Below, in pieces: positions 29,227 through 38,678 of a DNA stretch of 64,000 bases. The DNA is from Vibrio sp. Isolate32. Its GTDB lineage: Bacteria; Pseudomonadota; Gammaproteobacteria; Enterobacterales; Vibrionaceae. The stretch lies in NCBI RefSeq assembly GCF_022397955.1, contig NZ_JAKEUQ010000010.1, positions 855 to 64,854 on the forward strand, written 5' to 3'. The notes under the pieces are model-generated. The model had not been told where the DNA came from. It made no database searches and saw only the letters and a list, made by a program, of their open reading frames with translations. Positions within the stretch are counted from its first letter, which is position 1; each line of letters opens with the position of its first letter. Position numbers and translations under genes: made by a program.

Positions 29227-29913
29227 TTATGCTGAAACTAGAACGACATCGAGCAATTGCGCAACGTTATCCGCCACATAGTCAGGGTTTGATGCTGAAA
29301 TCGGCTCGCCGTGGTTATAACCGTAAGTCAGACCAAACGAGTGACAGCCTGCATTCTTAGCCGCTTTGATGTCGTTGCTTGAATCACCAACCATTAGCAT
29401 CTCTTCTGCTTTAACGTTGTGCTTTTCTAGCAACCAGTTCAGCGCTACTGGGTTCGGTTTTTTCTCTGGGAAAGAATCACCGCCCAACACATCAACAAAG
29501 TACTTATCAATACCGTGTTGCGCCAGAACGTCGGGTACAAACTTCGATGGCTTATTGGTTACCAATGCCATAGTAAAGCCCGCTTTGTTCAGGTCTGCCA
29601 GCGTTTCTTTTACTGATGGGTAAAGGTGGCTTAGCTTATGACCGCCCTGCTCGTAGAAATCATCAAACAAAATACGCGCTTTTTTCAGCAGCTCTGGCTC
29701 TAAACTTGGGTCCACAGTTAGGTCGCGGCTTAATGAACGACCGATAAGCACGTCAGCACCATTACCTACATAGTCACGAACTTGCTCTTCACTCACTGAA
29801 GGGAAACCTAGCTCCTGACAAGCTTGGTCAGCAGCTACTGCCAAATCAGGCACGCTGTCTAACAAGGTTCCATCCAAATCAAAGGCAATCAGTTTTATTG
29901 AGCTTAATGACAT
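29227..29913 (-). CDS. gph: Phosphoglycolate phosphatase
   Basis: HAD-family phosphatase of 228 residues that removes 2-phosphoglycolate formed during repair of oxidised DNA ends. Motif I is FDLDGTLLDSVPD (nucleophile Asp and general acid Asp); motif II VTNKPSKF; motif III and IV KKPNP ... MVGDSSNDIKAAKNAG. It follows rpe by about 100 bp, with a terminator between them. Confidence 0.94.
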   Translation of the reverse strand: MSLSSIKLIAFDLDGTLLDSVPDLAVAADQACQELGFPSVSEEQVRDYVGNGADVLIGRSLSRDLTVDPSLEPELLKKARILFDDFYEQGGHKLSHLYPSVKETLADLNKAGFTMALVTNKPSKFVPDVLAQHGIDKYFVDVLGGDSFPEKKPNPVALNWLLEKHNVKAEEMLMVGDSSNDIKAAKNAGCHSFGLTYGYNHGEPISASNPDYVADNVAQLLDVVLVSA

Positions 29914-29963
29914 CTTACTTTCCTATTAATTGTTTTCGTCTCATTTGTTGAGCAATAAGACGT

Positions 29964-29987
29964 AAAAAAGGGGCAAATTAGCCCCTT
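29964..29987 (-). terminator. Terminator between rpe and gph
   Basis: A 7-bp GC-rich stem (AAGGGGC/GCCCCTT, 6-nt loop) is followed on the minus strand by six T. Its position inside a classic operon implies only partial read-through to gph. Confidence 0.78.
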
Positions 29988-30015
29988 AATATTCAATCTA
30001 TCTGTAGTTTTACGA

Positions 30016-30690
30016 TTATGCGTTTACTTTTGCAAGCTCTGCACGCATCTCATCAATCACTTCTTTGTAATCCGGTTGATTGAAGATAGCAGAACCCGCA
30101 ACGAACATATCTGCACCCGCTTCTGCGATTTCACGGATGTTATCCACCTTCACGCCGCCATCAATCTCAAGGCGAATGTCACGGCCTGACTCATCAATCA
30201 GCTTACGAACAGCACGCAGCTTATCTAGCGTGTGAGGAATGAATGATTGACCGCCGAAGCCAGGGTTCACAGACATCAGTAGAATCATGTCTACTTTATC
30301 CATGATGTAATCTAGGCAAGACAGAGGCGTTGCTGGGTTAAGAACTACACCTGCTTTACAGCCGTGTTCTTTGATTAGCTGTAGAGTGCGATCGATGTGC
30401 TCTGATGCTTCAACATGGAAGGTAATCATTGAGGCGCCAGCTTTTGCAAACTCAGGCACAATGCTGTCAACTGGCTTAACCATTAGGTGAACATCGATAG
30501 GAGCAGTAATACCGTAGTCGCGCAGCGCTTTACAGATAGGCGCGCCAAAAGTCAGGTTAGGTACGTAGTGGTTGTCCATCACATCAAAGTGCACAACATC
30601 AGCACCGGCTGCGAGTACTTTTTCTACGTCTTCACCAAGACGAGCAAAATCTGCAGACAAAATCGATGGAGCGATTAGAAAATCTTTCAT
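30016..30690 (-). CDS. rpe: Ribulose-phosphate 3-epimerase
   Basis: Pentose-phosphate pathway epimerase (ribulose-5-P to xylulose-5-P), a TIM barrel of 224 residues. I start at the ATG at 30690 ([21 protein letters not shown]) since the longer frame adds 23 unrelated residues. Metal and catalytic motifs: [41 protein letters not shown]. Downstream of dam by about 200 bp. Confidence 0.96.
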   Translation of the reverse strand: MKDFLIAPSILSADFARLGEDVEKVLAAGADVVHFDVMDNHYVPNLTFGAPICKALRDYGITAPIDVHLMVKPVDSIVPEFAKAGASMITFHVEASEHIDRTLQLIKEHGCKAGVVLNPATPLSCLDYIMDKVDMILLMSVNPGFGGQSFIPHTLDKLRAVRKLIDESGRDIRLEIDGGVKVDNIREIAEAGADMFVAGSAIFNQPDYKEVIDEMRAELAKVNA

Positions 30691-30894
30691 ACCAAGCCTC
30701 TTAAGAGTAAGTAAATTGCGAATGTCACCGCCTTGGTGATATCTCATACGCAAATACAAGACTCAAGCCCAAGACTATTTGGTGTGCAATTCTACCTAAG
30801 CACCTAAGCAGATCCTAGCAGTTCGAAAGATTAGTTTAAGAAAGTATCCGTTGGTCACTCAATTTAATGAGTTTGGCGGCTGTTCTGACCAGAA

Positions 30895-31740
30895 CTATTC
30901 CGCTGATATTTGTTGCTGGTTTTTCTCTTTATGGAAAAGCGCCAGTAACTCATCAACTTTATTACGCCCAGCGCCGTTACGGCTGATGGTGCGCTTCACC
31001 TTCACCACGTTCAGTTCCGCACCATGATATAAGCGACGAGTTAATGTCGTATCGTGGTTTGAAATCAACACAGGGATACCGCGTTCCATTGCTGCTTTTT
31101 CAGCAACATCAGCCAGTGCTGCTTGATCATCTAAGCTGAAGCCATTACCTGCGTAAGAGGTAAAGTTAGCCGTGTTCGACAACGGTGCGTATGGAGGGTC
31201 ACAGTAAACCACGCAACCTTTACGGGCACGACTAAAGGTCTCATGGTATCCCTCACAAACAAAGGTGGCCTTTTTCGCTTTTTCAGCAAAAAATTCCAGC
31301 TCGGCTTCTGGGAAGTAAGGCTTTTTGTAAGAACCAAACGGAACGTTAAAACCGCCTTTCTTGTTGTAGCGACACAGGCCATTGAAGCCAAATCGGTTCA
31401 TGTACAAGAAAGCAAGTGAGCGATACATAACATTGTCAGTATCGTTGAACTGAGCTCGGATATCTAAGAAGGCATCTTTGCGGTTGTTCTCAGGGCAGAA
31501 CCAGCGCTTTGCTTCCGCAATATAGGTCTCAGGATCAGTTTTGAGTAGATTGTACAGGTTGATAAGATCGGGATTGATGTCAGCTAGCAAGTACTGTTCG
31601 TAGTCCGTGTTCAAAAACACAGAACCAGCACCAACAAATGGTTCTACCAATTTACGAGCAGGTGGCAGGTGACGTTGGATGTCTTCAACTAGGCCATACT
31701 TACCACCAGCCCATTTTAGAAAGGCACGCTGCTTTTTCAT
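30895..31740 (-). CDS. dam: DNA adenine methylase Dam
   Basis: Methylates N6 of adenine in GATC for mismatch-repair strand choice, replication timing and gene control; essential in V. cholerae. It has 281 residues. The AdoMet motif is FLKWAGGKYGLVEDI (residues 7-21), the catalytic motif is DPPYAPL, and target-recognition residues are in FGFNGLCRYNKKGGFNVPFG. It follows damX by 69 bp and precedes rpe, as in E. coli. Confidence 0.97.
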   Translation of the reverse strand: MKKQRAFLKWAGGKYGLVEDIQRHLPPARKLVEPFVGAGSVFLNTDYEQYLLADINPDLINLYNLLKTDPETYIAEAKRWFCPENNRKDAFLDIRAQFNDTDNVMYRSLAFLYMNRFGFNGLCRYNKKGGFNVPFGSYKKPYFPEAELEFFAEKAKKATFVCEGYHETFSRARKGCVVYCDPPYAPLSNTANFTSYAGNGFSLDDQAALADVAEKAAMERGIPVLISNHDTTLTRRLYHGAELNVVKVKRTISRNGAGRNKVDELLALFHKEKNQQQISAE

Positions 31741-31809
31741 TTACTGCTCTATCTATCAACACAAAAATAAGGCTGCGGAATGTAACATATTTTGAGGCTA
31801 AGCTCAGGG

Positions 31810-33327
31810 TTATTTCGCACGTTCTATCTCTCGATGCACTTGATTCATCGATTTTGCCCAAGGTTCTAACTGTTGAAGTGGTTTTGATAACGCACTTACC
31901 GCGTCTCGCGCCACTTGAATCGTTGGGTAATCTTGATAAGTGATAATAAACCACTTGGTGTCGTTGCGAAGCGTTGGGTAAATACGAACCTTGTTCTCAA
32001 GGTCATACTCTTCAATGAAAGATTGTACGTCTTCCAATGAGGTCATCGCACTCAACTGCAGGGTATAAGCTCGCGGCGAGATCGCTTGCAACTCTTCGCG
32101 AGAAAATGAGAATGTAATTTTTTTAGTTGGTGGTGTGGACTGTGTCAGGTCTGCTGCTTCATCGGTTGAATGCTGTGACTCCACTTTTTCCGCATCTGAC
32201 TGCGAACCAACCTCGACACCTGTATTTTCTTCAACAGCAGCATCAATCGCACTGGTATCGGCACTTTCGGGTTTATCATCAAGCAAGGCATCAACCACAT
32301 CAGAGGTGATAACGACACGCTGCTTATCTTGTGCTACCTCACCAACACTAGCTGTCTCTTCAACCACAACCGGTGGCAAAGATGAACTGTCATCATCGGC
32401 ACCTTGATAACTGATGTCAGTTGACGCTTCAGAGTCTACGACTTCCTCAACACCAGTTTGCTCAGAGCCACTGTCCACCTCAAACGTTGGGATAGCAGTC
32501 TGCTCGATAGGTGCGATCAGAGATTGCGCTTTGTCATCTGGCGTCGGCTGGCTGAACATCCACCAATAACCAACACCAATTAACAACAGCAACAGGGCTA
32601 CCACAATCGCGATATTGATTGGTGAGCCAATGATTGAGCGAATAATAATCCTTTTTTCCACTTTCAATTCTCCTAAAGCCATTAAATCACCGGGCAGAGG
32701 TTGCGCTTTATTAAACGCACGTCGCACACGAGTTTCAGACTCATCATCCACATATCGAATCACCAGTGATTCAAAGAAATACTCAGCTTCTGATTGCGAA
32801 AGGTTATCGATATCAAGATCGATAGGCTTGTGCTGTTGGCCGTAACTTAGACGTGTGAGTAAGGTGTCTAGGTGACCAATTTCTGAGAAAAGAACGACAT
32901 TAATCGTCCATTGGGGATTAGCTTGAGCTTCCAGTACCAGCATCCATAGTTCGGATACCAATAGCTCAGAAAGTCGGTGGGCATCATCGACAACGATAAC
33001 CACGCTACACGGCTCACCACCCAGCAACCTTGCTAGGCTATCAGATAAGGAGTCATGTTGATTAAATAGCGGATCAGAAACAATTTGGCTAAGAATAAGC
33101 GCGCGGCGTTGTTGGTCGTCTTGGCTTGGATGACAAAGCAGTAAACACTGATTTTTTTCTGTCGCCCACGCTTCGAGATAACGCTGTGCTAACCAAGAAC
33201 GGCCAGAGCCAGGTTTACCAGCCACCGTTACTAGATTTGAACCAAAGTTAGTCAAAAGCTGTAAGCGCTCTAGCAGCCCAACTTGAGACTCTAACTCTAA
33301 TACTCTTAATTCATGAGCCAAACTCAT
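31810..33327 (-). CDS. damX: DamX-like SPOR-domain cell division protein
   Basis: Inner-membrane protein of the septal ring, 505 residues. The N-terminal ~220 residues form an AAA-type ATPase-like region with Walker A VTVAGKPGSGRSWLAQ and a Walker-B-like VVIVVDDAHRL. A single membrane segment (INIAIVVALLLLLIGVGYWW, about 235-256) follows. Next is a low-complexity acidic periplasmic linker rich in Glu/Ser/Thr/Val, and a C-terminal SPOR domain (AYTLQLSAMTSLEDVQSFI ... WFIITYQDYPTIQVARDAV) that binds denuded peptidoglycan at the septum. It lies between aroB and dam. The visible P-loop suggests ATP binding, which has not been checked. Confidence 0.9.
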   Translation of the reverse strand: MSLAHELRVLELESQVGLLERLQLLTNFGSNLVTVAGKPGSGRSWLAQRYLEAWATEKNQCLLLCHPSQDDQQRRALILSQIVSDPLFNQHDSLSDSLARLLGGEPCSVVIVVDDAHRLSELLVSELWMLVLEAQANPQWTINVVLFSEIGHLDTLLTRLSYGQQHKPIDLDIDNLSQSEAEYFFESLVIRYVDDESETRVRRAFNKAQPLPGDLMALGELKVEKRIIIRSIIGSPINIAIVVALLLLLIGVGYWWMFSQPTPDDKAQSLIAPIEQTAIPTFEVDSGSEQTGVEEVVDSEASTDISYQGADDDSSSLPPVVVEETASVGEVAQDKQRVVITSDVVDALLDDKPESADTSAIDAAVEENTGVEVGSQSDAEKVESQHSTDEAADLTQSTPPTKKITFSFSREELQAISPRAYTLQLSAMTSLEDVQSFIEEYDLENKVRIYPTLRNDTKWFIITYQDYPTIQVARDAVSALSKPLQQLEPWAKSMNQVHREIERAK

Positions 33328-33368
33328 TGCGTATCCCTACTGATAAGATCGTTCAGTAAAACGCTTCA

Positions 33369-33393
33369 GTTGCCTAGAGTTTAACTAGGCAAC
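33369..33393 (-). other. Hairpin between aroB and damX
   Basis: A 9-bp stem GTTGCCTAG/CTAGGCAAC with a 7-nt loop lies in the 79-bp gap. No T-tract is present, so RNA processing or pausing is more likely than termination. Confidence 0.45.
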
Positions 33394-33406
33394 CTCACAA
33401 CCAAAT

Positions 33407-34495
33407 TTAAAGAGTACGGCAGAAATCAATCGCTTGTTTAATGATGTCCTGAGGCACATCAGCAACCACTTCAGCAGTACCAATACTTGTTGGCAATACC
33501 AGACGTAATTGACCAGACAGCACTTTCTTATCACGCATCATGTGCGTCATAAAGTCTTCAAAAGACATGCTTTCTGGCGTATGAATTGGCAGTTTCGCAT
33601 TCTTGAGTATAGAAATAATTCGCTCAAGCTGCTGCTGAGTGATCAGTCCCTGTAACTGAGCAGTTTTCGCTGCCATTACGGTGCCTGAAGACACAGCCTC
33701 ACCATGTAGCCAATTACCATAGCCTAGTTCTGCTTCGATCGCATGACCAAATGTATGACCTAGGTTCAATAACGCTCTGATTCCTGACTCTTTTTCATCT
33801 AGAGCAACCACTTCAGCCTTAATTGCACAACAACGAGCAATTGCAGTAATCAGTGCTGATTCATCAAGTTGATAAAGTTTCTCTAGATTCTGCTCCAACC
33901 AATCAAAGAAGGCTTCATCGTAAATGATGCCGTATTTGATGACTTCAGCAATGCCCGCTCCAAACTCTCGCTCAGGAAGTGTTGATAAACAGTTGGTATC
34001 GATGATCACAGATTTTGGTTGGTAGAATGCACCGATCATATTCTTACCAAGAGGATGGTTTACTGCGGTTTTACCACCAACAGAAGAGTCCACTTGAGAA
34101 AGAAGCGTTGTCGGGATTTGAATGAAATCAATACCACGCTGGTAACAAGATGCAGCAAAGCCGACCAAATCACCGATAACACCACCACCTAAAGCAATCA
34201 CCACCACATCGCGGCTGTAATTTCCTTCAAGCATGTAGCTCATCACTGAATTGAACGTTTCAAGCGTTTTGTATTGCTCACCATCAGGTAACTCTAGAAG
34301 AGATGTCTGACAGCCAACTTGATCCAGTAAAGATAGAATTTTATCAGCGTAAAGAGGCGCTACTGTCACATTACTGATAACAACGACTTTCTGCTTGCCT
34401 GATAAAAAAGAAAGGTACGCCGGGTCGTCAAATAACCCGGCGCCAATAGAGATAGGGTAGCTACGCTCAGCTAGATTGACCGTAATCCGTTCCAT
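33407..34495 (-). CDS. aroB: 3-dehydroquinate synthase
   Basis: Second step of the shikimate pathway (DAHP to 3-dehydroquinate), NAD- and Zn-dependent. It has 362 residues. Features: [13 protein letters not shown], the NAD site [16 protein letters not shown], the metal ligands in [11 protein letters not shown] and LHGEAV. It follows aroK by 25 bp, forming the aroKB unit upstream of damX-dam. Confidence 0.97.
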   Translation of the reverse strand: MERITVNLAERSYPISIGAGLFDDPAYLSFLSGKQKVVVISNVTVAPLYADKILSLLDQVGCQTSLLELPDGEQYKTLETFNSVMSYMLEGNYSRDVVVIALGGGVIGDLVGFAASCYQRGIDFIQIPTTLLSQVDSSVGGKTAVNHPLGKNMIGAFYQPKSVIIDTNCLSTLPEREFGAGIAEVIKYGIIYDEAFFDWLEQNLEKLYQLDESALITAIARCCAIKAEVVALDEKESGIRALLNLGHTFGHAIEAELGYGNWLHGEAVSSGTVMAAKTAQLQGLITQQQLERIISILKNAKLPIHTPESMSFEDFMTHMMRDKKVLSGQLRLVLPTSIGTAEVVADVPQDIIKQAIDFCRTL

Positions 34496-34520
34496 GGGTT
34501 TGCTCTCCGAAAAAATGAAC

Positions 34521-35039
34521 TTAACGTTCTTCTAGCATTTTTACGATCTGGTTGGCTACCACTTTTGCACTTTGGTCGTCAGTACGAACTGTATAGTCCG
34601 CCACTTCTTCATAGAGTGCGTTGCGAGATACCGCTAGATCTTCTAGCACATCACGCGGGTTGTCTGTTTGAAGTAGAGGGCGTTTCTTGTCGCGGTTTGT
34701 GCGAGCAAGTTGCTTTTCAATTGTTGTCTCTAGGTATACAACAATGCCTCGTGCAGATAGACGGTTACGGTTTTCTTTGCTCATCACTGAACCACCGCCT
34801 GTCGCTAGAACAATACCTTGCTCTTCAGTCAGATCGTTGATTACAGATTCTTCGCGCTTACGGAAACCTTCTTCGCCCTCAACATCAAAAACCCATGCGA
34901 TGTCTGCGCCAGTGCGCTCTTCAATCACAGTGTCAGAGTCTAGAAACTCCATATGAAGTTGGGAAGCTAGGTGTCTACCAATTGTACTTTTGCCGGCGCC
35001 CATTGGGCCAACAAGAAAAATATTGCGTTTCTCAGCCAT
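34521..35039 (-). CDS. aroK: Shikimate kinase I
   Basis: Phosphorylates shikimate at the 3-OH. It has 172 residues. Walker A is [18 protein letters not shown] (residues 9-26); shikimate-binding [14 protein letters not shown] and GGGSV; LID region RPLL. It is separated from pilQ by a 176-bp gap with conserved-looking RNA structure and is followed closely by aroB. Confidence 0.97.
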   Translation of the reverse strand: MAEKRNIFLVGPMGAGKSTIGRHLASQLHMEFLDSDTVIEERTGADIAWVFDVEGEEGFRKREESVINDLTEEQGIVLATGGGSVMSKENRNRLSARGIVVYLETTIEKQLARTNRDKKRPLLQTDNPRDVLEDLAVSRNALYEEVADYTVRTDDQSAKVVANQIVKMLEER

Positions 35040-35120
35040 GTTTTTAGCAGTAATTTACAACGTTAATTCAATGACATCGCCACAAGGTAGGTCAGTACAA
35101 GTACTGAAATTAAAAGGCCC

Positions 35121-35183
35121 GTGGCACCGATTCCTCACAGATAATTCGTGATAAGACCCGAAATTATCAAGGTTAGGTGCCAC
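35121..35183 (-). other. Nested inverted repeats between pilQ and aroK
   Basis: Perfect 8-bp arms GTGGCACC (35121-35128) and GGTGCCAC (35176-35183) enclose a second pair GATAATT (35140-35146) and AATTATC (35162-35168). On the minus strand the outer stem is followed by CGGGCCTTTTAATTTC, which could make it a terminator for the pil operon or a leader structure for aroK. Confidence 0.5.
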
Positions 35184-35215
35184 TAATGCAACTTTATTTT
35201 TAATCTAATTGTACG

Positions 35216-36934
35216 TTACTGAATCACAACTTTAGGTGTAACAAAGATAAGCAGTTCACTTTTACCCACATTTTCGTAGCTGCGACGGAACAATGCACCC
35301 AATAAAGGAAGGTCTCCCAACAGAGGAACTTTATCGACTGTACTACTGACACTGTGTTGAAATATCCCACCAAGAACGACTGTTTCACCATTATTAACAA
35401 TCACTTGCGTACCTATCCTTTGGGTATCTATCGCGACCGCCTCTCCCGTTCCAGTTTTCACCACTTGCCCAGGCCTATCTTGAGTCACACTCAAATCCAG
35501 AACCAAGCGATTGTCTGGTGTGATTTGAGGGGTAACTTTCAAACTCAACACAGCTTTCTTAAATGCGACGGACGTTGCACCACTCGAAGAGGACTCTAAG
35601 TAAGGAATTTCAGTACCTTGCTCAATGTAAGCCGGCTTTTTATTGGTGGTGATTAAGCGTGGGCTAGAGATGATCTCCGCCTTAGACTCTTGTTGCAGTG
35701 CTGATAACTCAAGATCAAGTAGCGTATCTGAACCAAGCTTGGCCACCTGAAACGCAATACTCGAGGCATTTGGCGATGTAGCCGCCAAATTCACGTTGAG
35801 GTAGTCATCTATCACGCTGCTGCCACTATCGTCGCCATAAGGTGTAATGGCTGATGGGTAGTTCCCCTCGATTGAACCGCCAACGGTGAAGCTTCCGTTG
35901 GTGGAAGAAACGCCCCAGCGCACGCCTAGCTCATCAAGGTTACCTTCGGTGACAGTAACAATGCGCGCCTCTATCTGCACTTGCTTCACGGGAATATCTA
36001 ACGACTCAATAATACCGCGTATCACCGCAATGTTCTCTTCCAACTCACGAATCAGCAGAGAGTTCGTACGTTCATCGATGGTAATCGAGCCGCGATCAGA
36101 CAACATGCTCACCGCCCCTTCACCGCCAATCATGTCAGCAATATCGGTGGCTTTGGCAAAGTTAATCTTGATGATTTCTGATTTAAGCTCTCCAAGCTCT
36201 TCTTCTAAGCGAGATTTTTCGAGCGCTTGCTGCTCTCTAAGATCCAGTTCTGCTTTGGGAGCAACTAAGATAACGTTGCCGTCGACGCGTTTATCTAAGC
36301 CCTTAACTTGCAAGATAATGTCGAGAACTTGCTGCCAAGGAACCCCATCCAAGCGCAACGTCAGGTTACCGGCAACCGAATCGGATACTACCAAGTTGAA
36401 CTCATTGTAGTCAGCTATCAACTGAAGGACATTTCGTACCGGGATATCTTGGAAGTTAATCGATATCAGCTTACCCTCTTTCTCAAGTACGCTTTTCTCC
36501 GTCGCAACTTCTTCAATTTTAGGCTTACTGATCACCACCTCGATGAAGCGCCCCTTGAGGTCATATTCGTATTGGTAGTCATTGCTGATGGTCGCCAGTA
36601 ACCGAGTGCTTGGCGTCTCTTTGTATACTTCAATACCCTCAACCAGAGTCGCGAAATCTTTGACGTCCAAAAGGTAGAGCTTGTCATCATTCACTTCTGT
36701 ATTGATAAGTTCGATGCTCAAGCCTTCTTGTGCTCGCTGAACATCGACTACCGCGCTACTGGTTGCTAGCTCAATGATAATGACAGCGTCTTTGTCATTG
36801 TTAACTCGAAAATCAATTTTCTCTAATTTATTAGACGAGCTCTCTGCGTAACCGAAGACGCTAAAAACCAACATCACAGACACAGCAAAACCTTGTAGAG
36901 CTTTGCTCACTAATCCACTTATTCCTTTATTCAT
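35216..36934 (-). CDS. pilQ: Type IV pilus secretin PilQ
   Basis: Outer-membrane secretin through which the type IVa pilus is extruded and DNA enters during transformation. It has 572 residues. A signal peptide (to about residue 30, ending FGYA) is followed by an AMIN-type domain (about 40-135), an STN/N-domain (ISINFQDIPVRNVLQLIADYNEFNLVVS, about 158-225) and the secretin barrel (about 300-572) with RLITTNKKPAYIEQGTEIPYLE, VVLGGIFQ and the final VPLLGDLPLLGALFRRSY. It is shorter than Neisseria PilQ because only one AMIN domain is apparent. It closes the pilMNOPQ operon, 35 bp after pilP. Confidence 0.95.
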   Translation of the reverse strand: MNKGISGLVSKALQGFAVSVMLVFSVFGYAESSSNKLEKIDFRVNNDKDAVIIIELATSSAVVDVQRAQEGLSIELINTEVNDDKLYLLDVKDFATLVEGIEVYKETPSTRLLATISNDYQYEYDLKGRFIEVVISKPKIEEVATEKSVLEKEGKLISINFQDIPVRNVLQLIADYNEFNLVVSDSVAGNLTLRLDGVPWQQVLDIILQVKGLDKRVDGNVILVAPKAELDLREQQALEKSRLEEELGELKSEIIKINFAKATDIADMIGGEGAVSMLSDRGSITIDERTNSLLIRELEENIAVIRGIIESLDIPVKQVQIEARIVTVTEGNLDELGVRWGVSSTNGSFTVGGSIEGNYPSAITPYGDDSGSSVIDDYLNVNLAATSPNASSIAFQVAKLGSDTLLDLELSALQQESKAEIISSPRLITTNKKPAYIEQGTEIPYLESSSSGATSVAFKKAVLSLKVTPQITPDNRLVLDLSVTQDRPGQVVKTGTGEAVAIDTQRIGTQVIVNNGETVVLGGIFQHSVSSTVDKVPLLGDLPLLGALFRRSYENVGKSELLIFVTPKVVIQ

Positions 36935-36969
36935 ATTTACATCTCATATCCACATCATGTGACATTGGT

Positions 36970-37488
36970 TTATTTCAGAGCCAGCCTAACGTTGCGCTTA
37001 TGCCAACAACCTAAGCCATCTGGAAGAGTTTCATCAATCAGAACGTATTGGCTCGTCACCTTAGTAACTCGGCCGTTGTTTAAGCCGATAAACTGGCCTT
37101 TTTTCACATTGACGACATTTCCCTTGGGGGTTTGTACAAGCCCAAACACACTCGTTCCACTGCCCATCACACCTTTCAAGCGCAATTTACTCAGTGGGTA
37201 TTTCTCCAACTTGCCACTGCGAGCACGAGCGCTGGGTTGCCAGCAATCTTTCTTCACCAAGGGCTGGTTTTGAACGATCGCTTCTTTGGGTAGTTCAAAT
37301 GGAGGACGAAAAGCTCGTCGTTGATAGGCAGCCGCAGAGAACTCGGTCGCAGGAACAAGCTGTTCAACCTCTTTTCTCGCCTTAAGCTCAACCTGCACCA
37401 CAAAGTCTTCTAGTGAGTCCTGGTTAGCTTTGCAGCCTGACAACATCAGCAGTAACAGAATTGAATAGAGCGTGCTATTGAGCCCCAT
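36970..37488 (-). CDS. pilP: Type IV pilus lipoprotein PilP
   Basis: Inner-membrane lipoprotein that connects the PilNO complex to the PilQ secretin. It has 172 residues. The leader MGLNSTLYSILLLLMLSGC has a lipobox LSGC at Cys19. The globular beta-domain (about 95-170) contains GSGTSVFGLVQTPKGNVVNVKKGQFIGLNNGRVTKV. Its start overlaps the pilO end by 14 bp. Confidence 0.93.
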   Translation of the reverse strand: MGLNSTLYSILLLLMLSGCKANQDSLEDFVVQVELKARKEVEQLVPATEFSAAAYQRRAFRPPFELPKEAIVQNQPLVKKDCWQPSARARSGKLEKYPLSKLRLKGVMGSGTSVFGLVQTPKGNVVNVKKGQFIGLNNGRVTKVTSQYVLIDETLPDGLGCWHKRNVRLALK

Positions 37489-38086
37489 CGTTAACCTCCG
37501 ATTTAAACTGGTAGGTATAAGCTCGAACCCTAAAATGAAGTGTGCTGCTTTCTTGGCTGACTCTCTGCCAACTCACATCATCAAAGCTGATGATTCGCGG
37601 TAGCTTAGCGATAGCTGCGGAGAAGTCGCCTATCTCGTGGTAGTCACCTGTCAGTTCGATGTTAAGAGGTAAGCGATACAAGAAGGCTTTGTTCTGTTTT
37701 TCGCCCCAGTCGATTCGGGTAAAAGTTAGTGAGTTATCTAAACCGAGCTCATTGACTGATGCCAACATACTCGCCAACTCCTTTTGCACGGGCAGCTGTT
37801 CTAACAAATAATCGTAGCGACTGGTCAGTTCATCCAGTTGGCCCTGGAGCTTAGGTAAAGCAGCAACCTTATTGGCTTTGATGCGCAGTGTTGCTTTCAA
37901 GGTCAGCTCTTGCTGCTTCATCTGTTGTAGCTCATCATCCAAGGGCAGAATATAGAACCAAGTTCCCAGCCCTTGAATGAGCGCCACCAGCAATAGAATC
38001 ACCAATAACTGAGGCAACAGTGGCCACTCGGTGATCTCATCGATATCAAGCTCTTGCAGGCTCATCATGCTTTGAAAGCTAGCCAT
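37475..38086 (-). CDS. pilO: Type IV pilus assembly protein PilO
   Basis: Bitopic inner-membrane protein of 203 residues that dimerises with PilN. A membrane segment lies at LLPQLLVILLLVALIQGLGTWFYIL (about 23-47), followed by a coiled coil (about 50-95) and a ferredoxin-like periplasmic domain. It overlaps pilN by 8 bp and pilP by 14 bp. Confidence 0.92.
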   Translation of the reverse strand: MASFQSMMSLQELDIDEITEWPLLPQLLVILLLVALIQGLGTWFYILPLDDELQQMKQQELTLKATLRIKANKVAALPKLQGQLDELTSRYDYLLEQLPVQKELASMLASVNELGLDNSLTFTRIDWGEKQNKAFLYRLPLNIELTGDYHEIGDFSAAIAKLPRIISFDDVSWQRVSQESSTLHFRVRAYTYQFKSEVNDGAQ

Positions 38087-38678
38087 GGTTAGCCCCCTTA
38101 CCCTTTCGATGTGCAGTTGTACTTTCTAACGACACAGGGCTGAACACGAAAGACACCTTGAAGGTCTGAAACTCTTTATTGAAGCGCTTACGGTTGTGGA
38201 CAATAGAGTGCATCTCGACCCCTTTCAGAGATTCAGATCGTTCTAAATTATCCAGCATGGTTGCGAGACGAGCGGTACTGTCACTGATACCCGCCATCTC
38301 AATCTCTTGACCATTCATCTTTATCTTGTCGACATACACACCCTCAGGAATCAGCTCCGGCATCAAGTTCATAAAGTCGGTGGTTTTATTACGGCCGAGC
38401 TGCAAAGACTCCACTACATCAAGCCGAGTTAAAATGGCTTTGTGCTCTTGCTCCGCGACTTTTAGTGACTGAATCTGTCGGTCGAGACCTGCAATGTATT
38501 GGTTAAGATAATTAAGGCGAGCTTGCTGTTTGGCTTGTTGATCATGGAAGTAGTTTCCGACTGCCCACTGCCCTGCCCCAGCCACAATCACGCCAAGGAT
38601 AACTAAATGAATAAAACGCTTTCGATGTTGAGCACGCATCTCATCTCGCCAAGGTAGCAGGTTAATTTGATGCAACAT
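38079..38678 (-). CDS. pilN: Type IV pilus assembly protein PilN
   Basis: Bitopic protein of 199 residues. The cytoplasmic N-terminus INLLPWRDEMR is the conserved PilM-binding motif. The membrane segment (FIHLVILGVIVAGAGQWAVGNYF, about 22-44) precedes a coiled coil and a periplasmic domain that pairs with PilO. It overlaps pilM by 17 bp and pilO by 8 bp, indicating tight co-translation. Confidence 0.93.
   Translation of the reverse strand: MLHQINLLPWRDEMRAQHRKRFIHLVILGVIVAGAGQWAVGNYFHDQQAKQQARLNYLNQYIAGLDRQIQSLKVAEQEHKAILTRLDVVESLQLGRNKTTDFMNLMPELIPEGVYVDKIKMNGQEIEMAGISDSTARLATMLDNLERSESLKGVEMHSIVHNRKRFNKEFQTFKVSFVFSPVSLESTTAHRKGKGANHG

Noticed and set aside
31700-31954. Small frame overlapping damX and dam starts
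   Set aside because: It overlaps two well-supported genes, lacks a Shine-Dalgarno site, and has no recognisable similarity.
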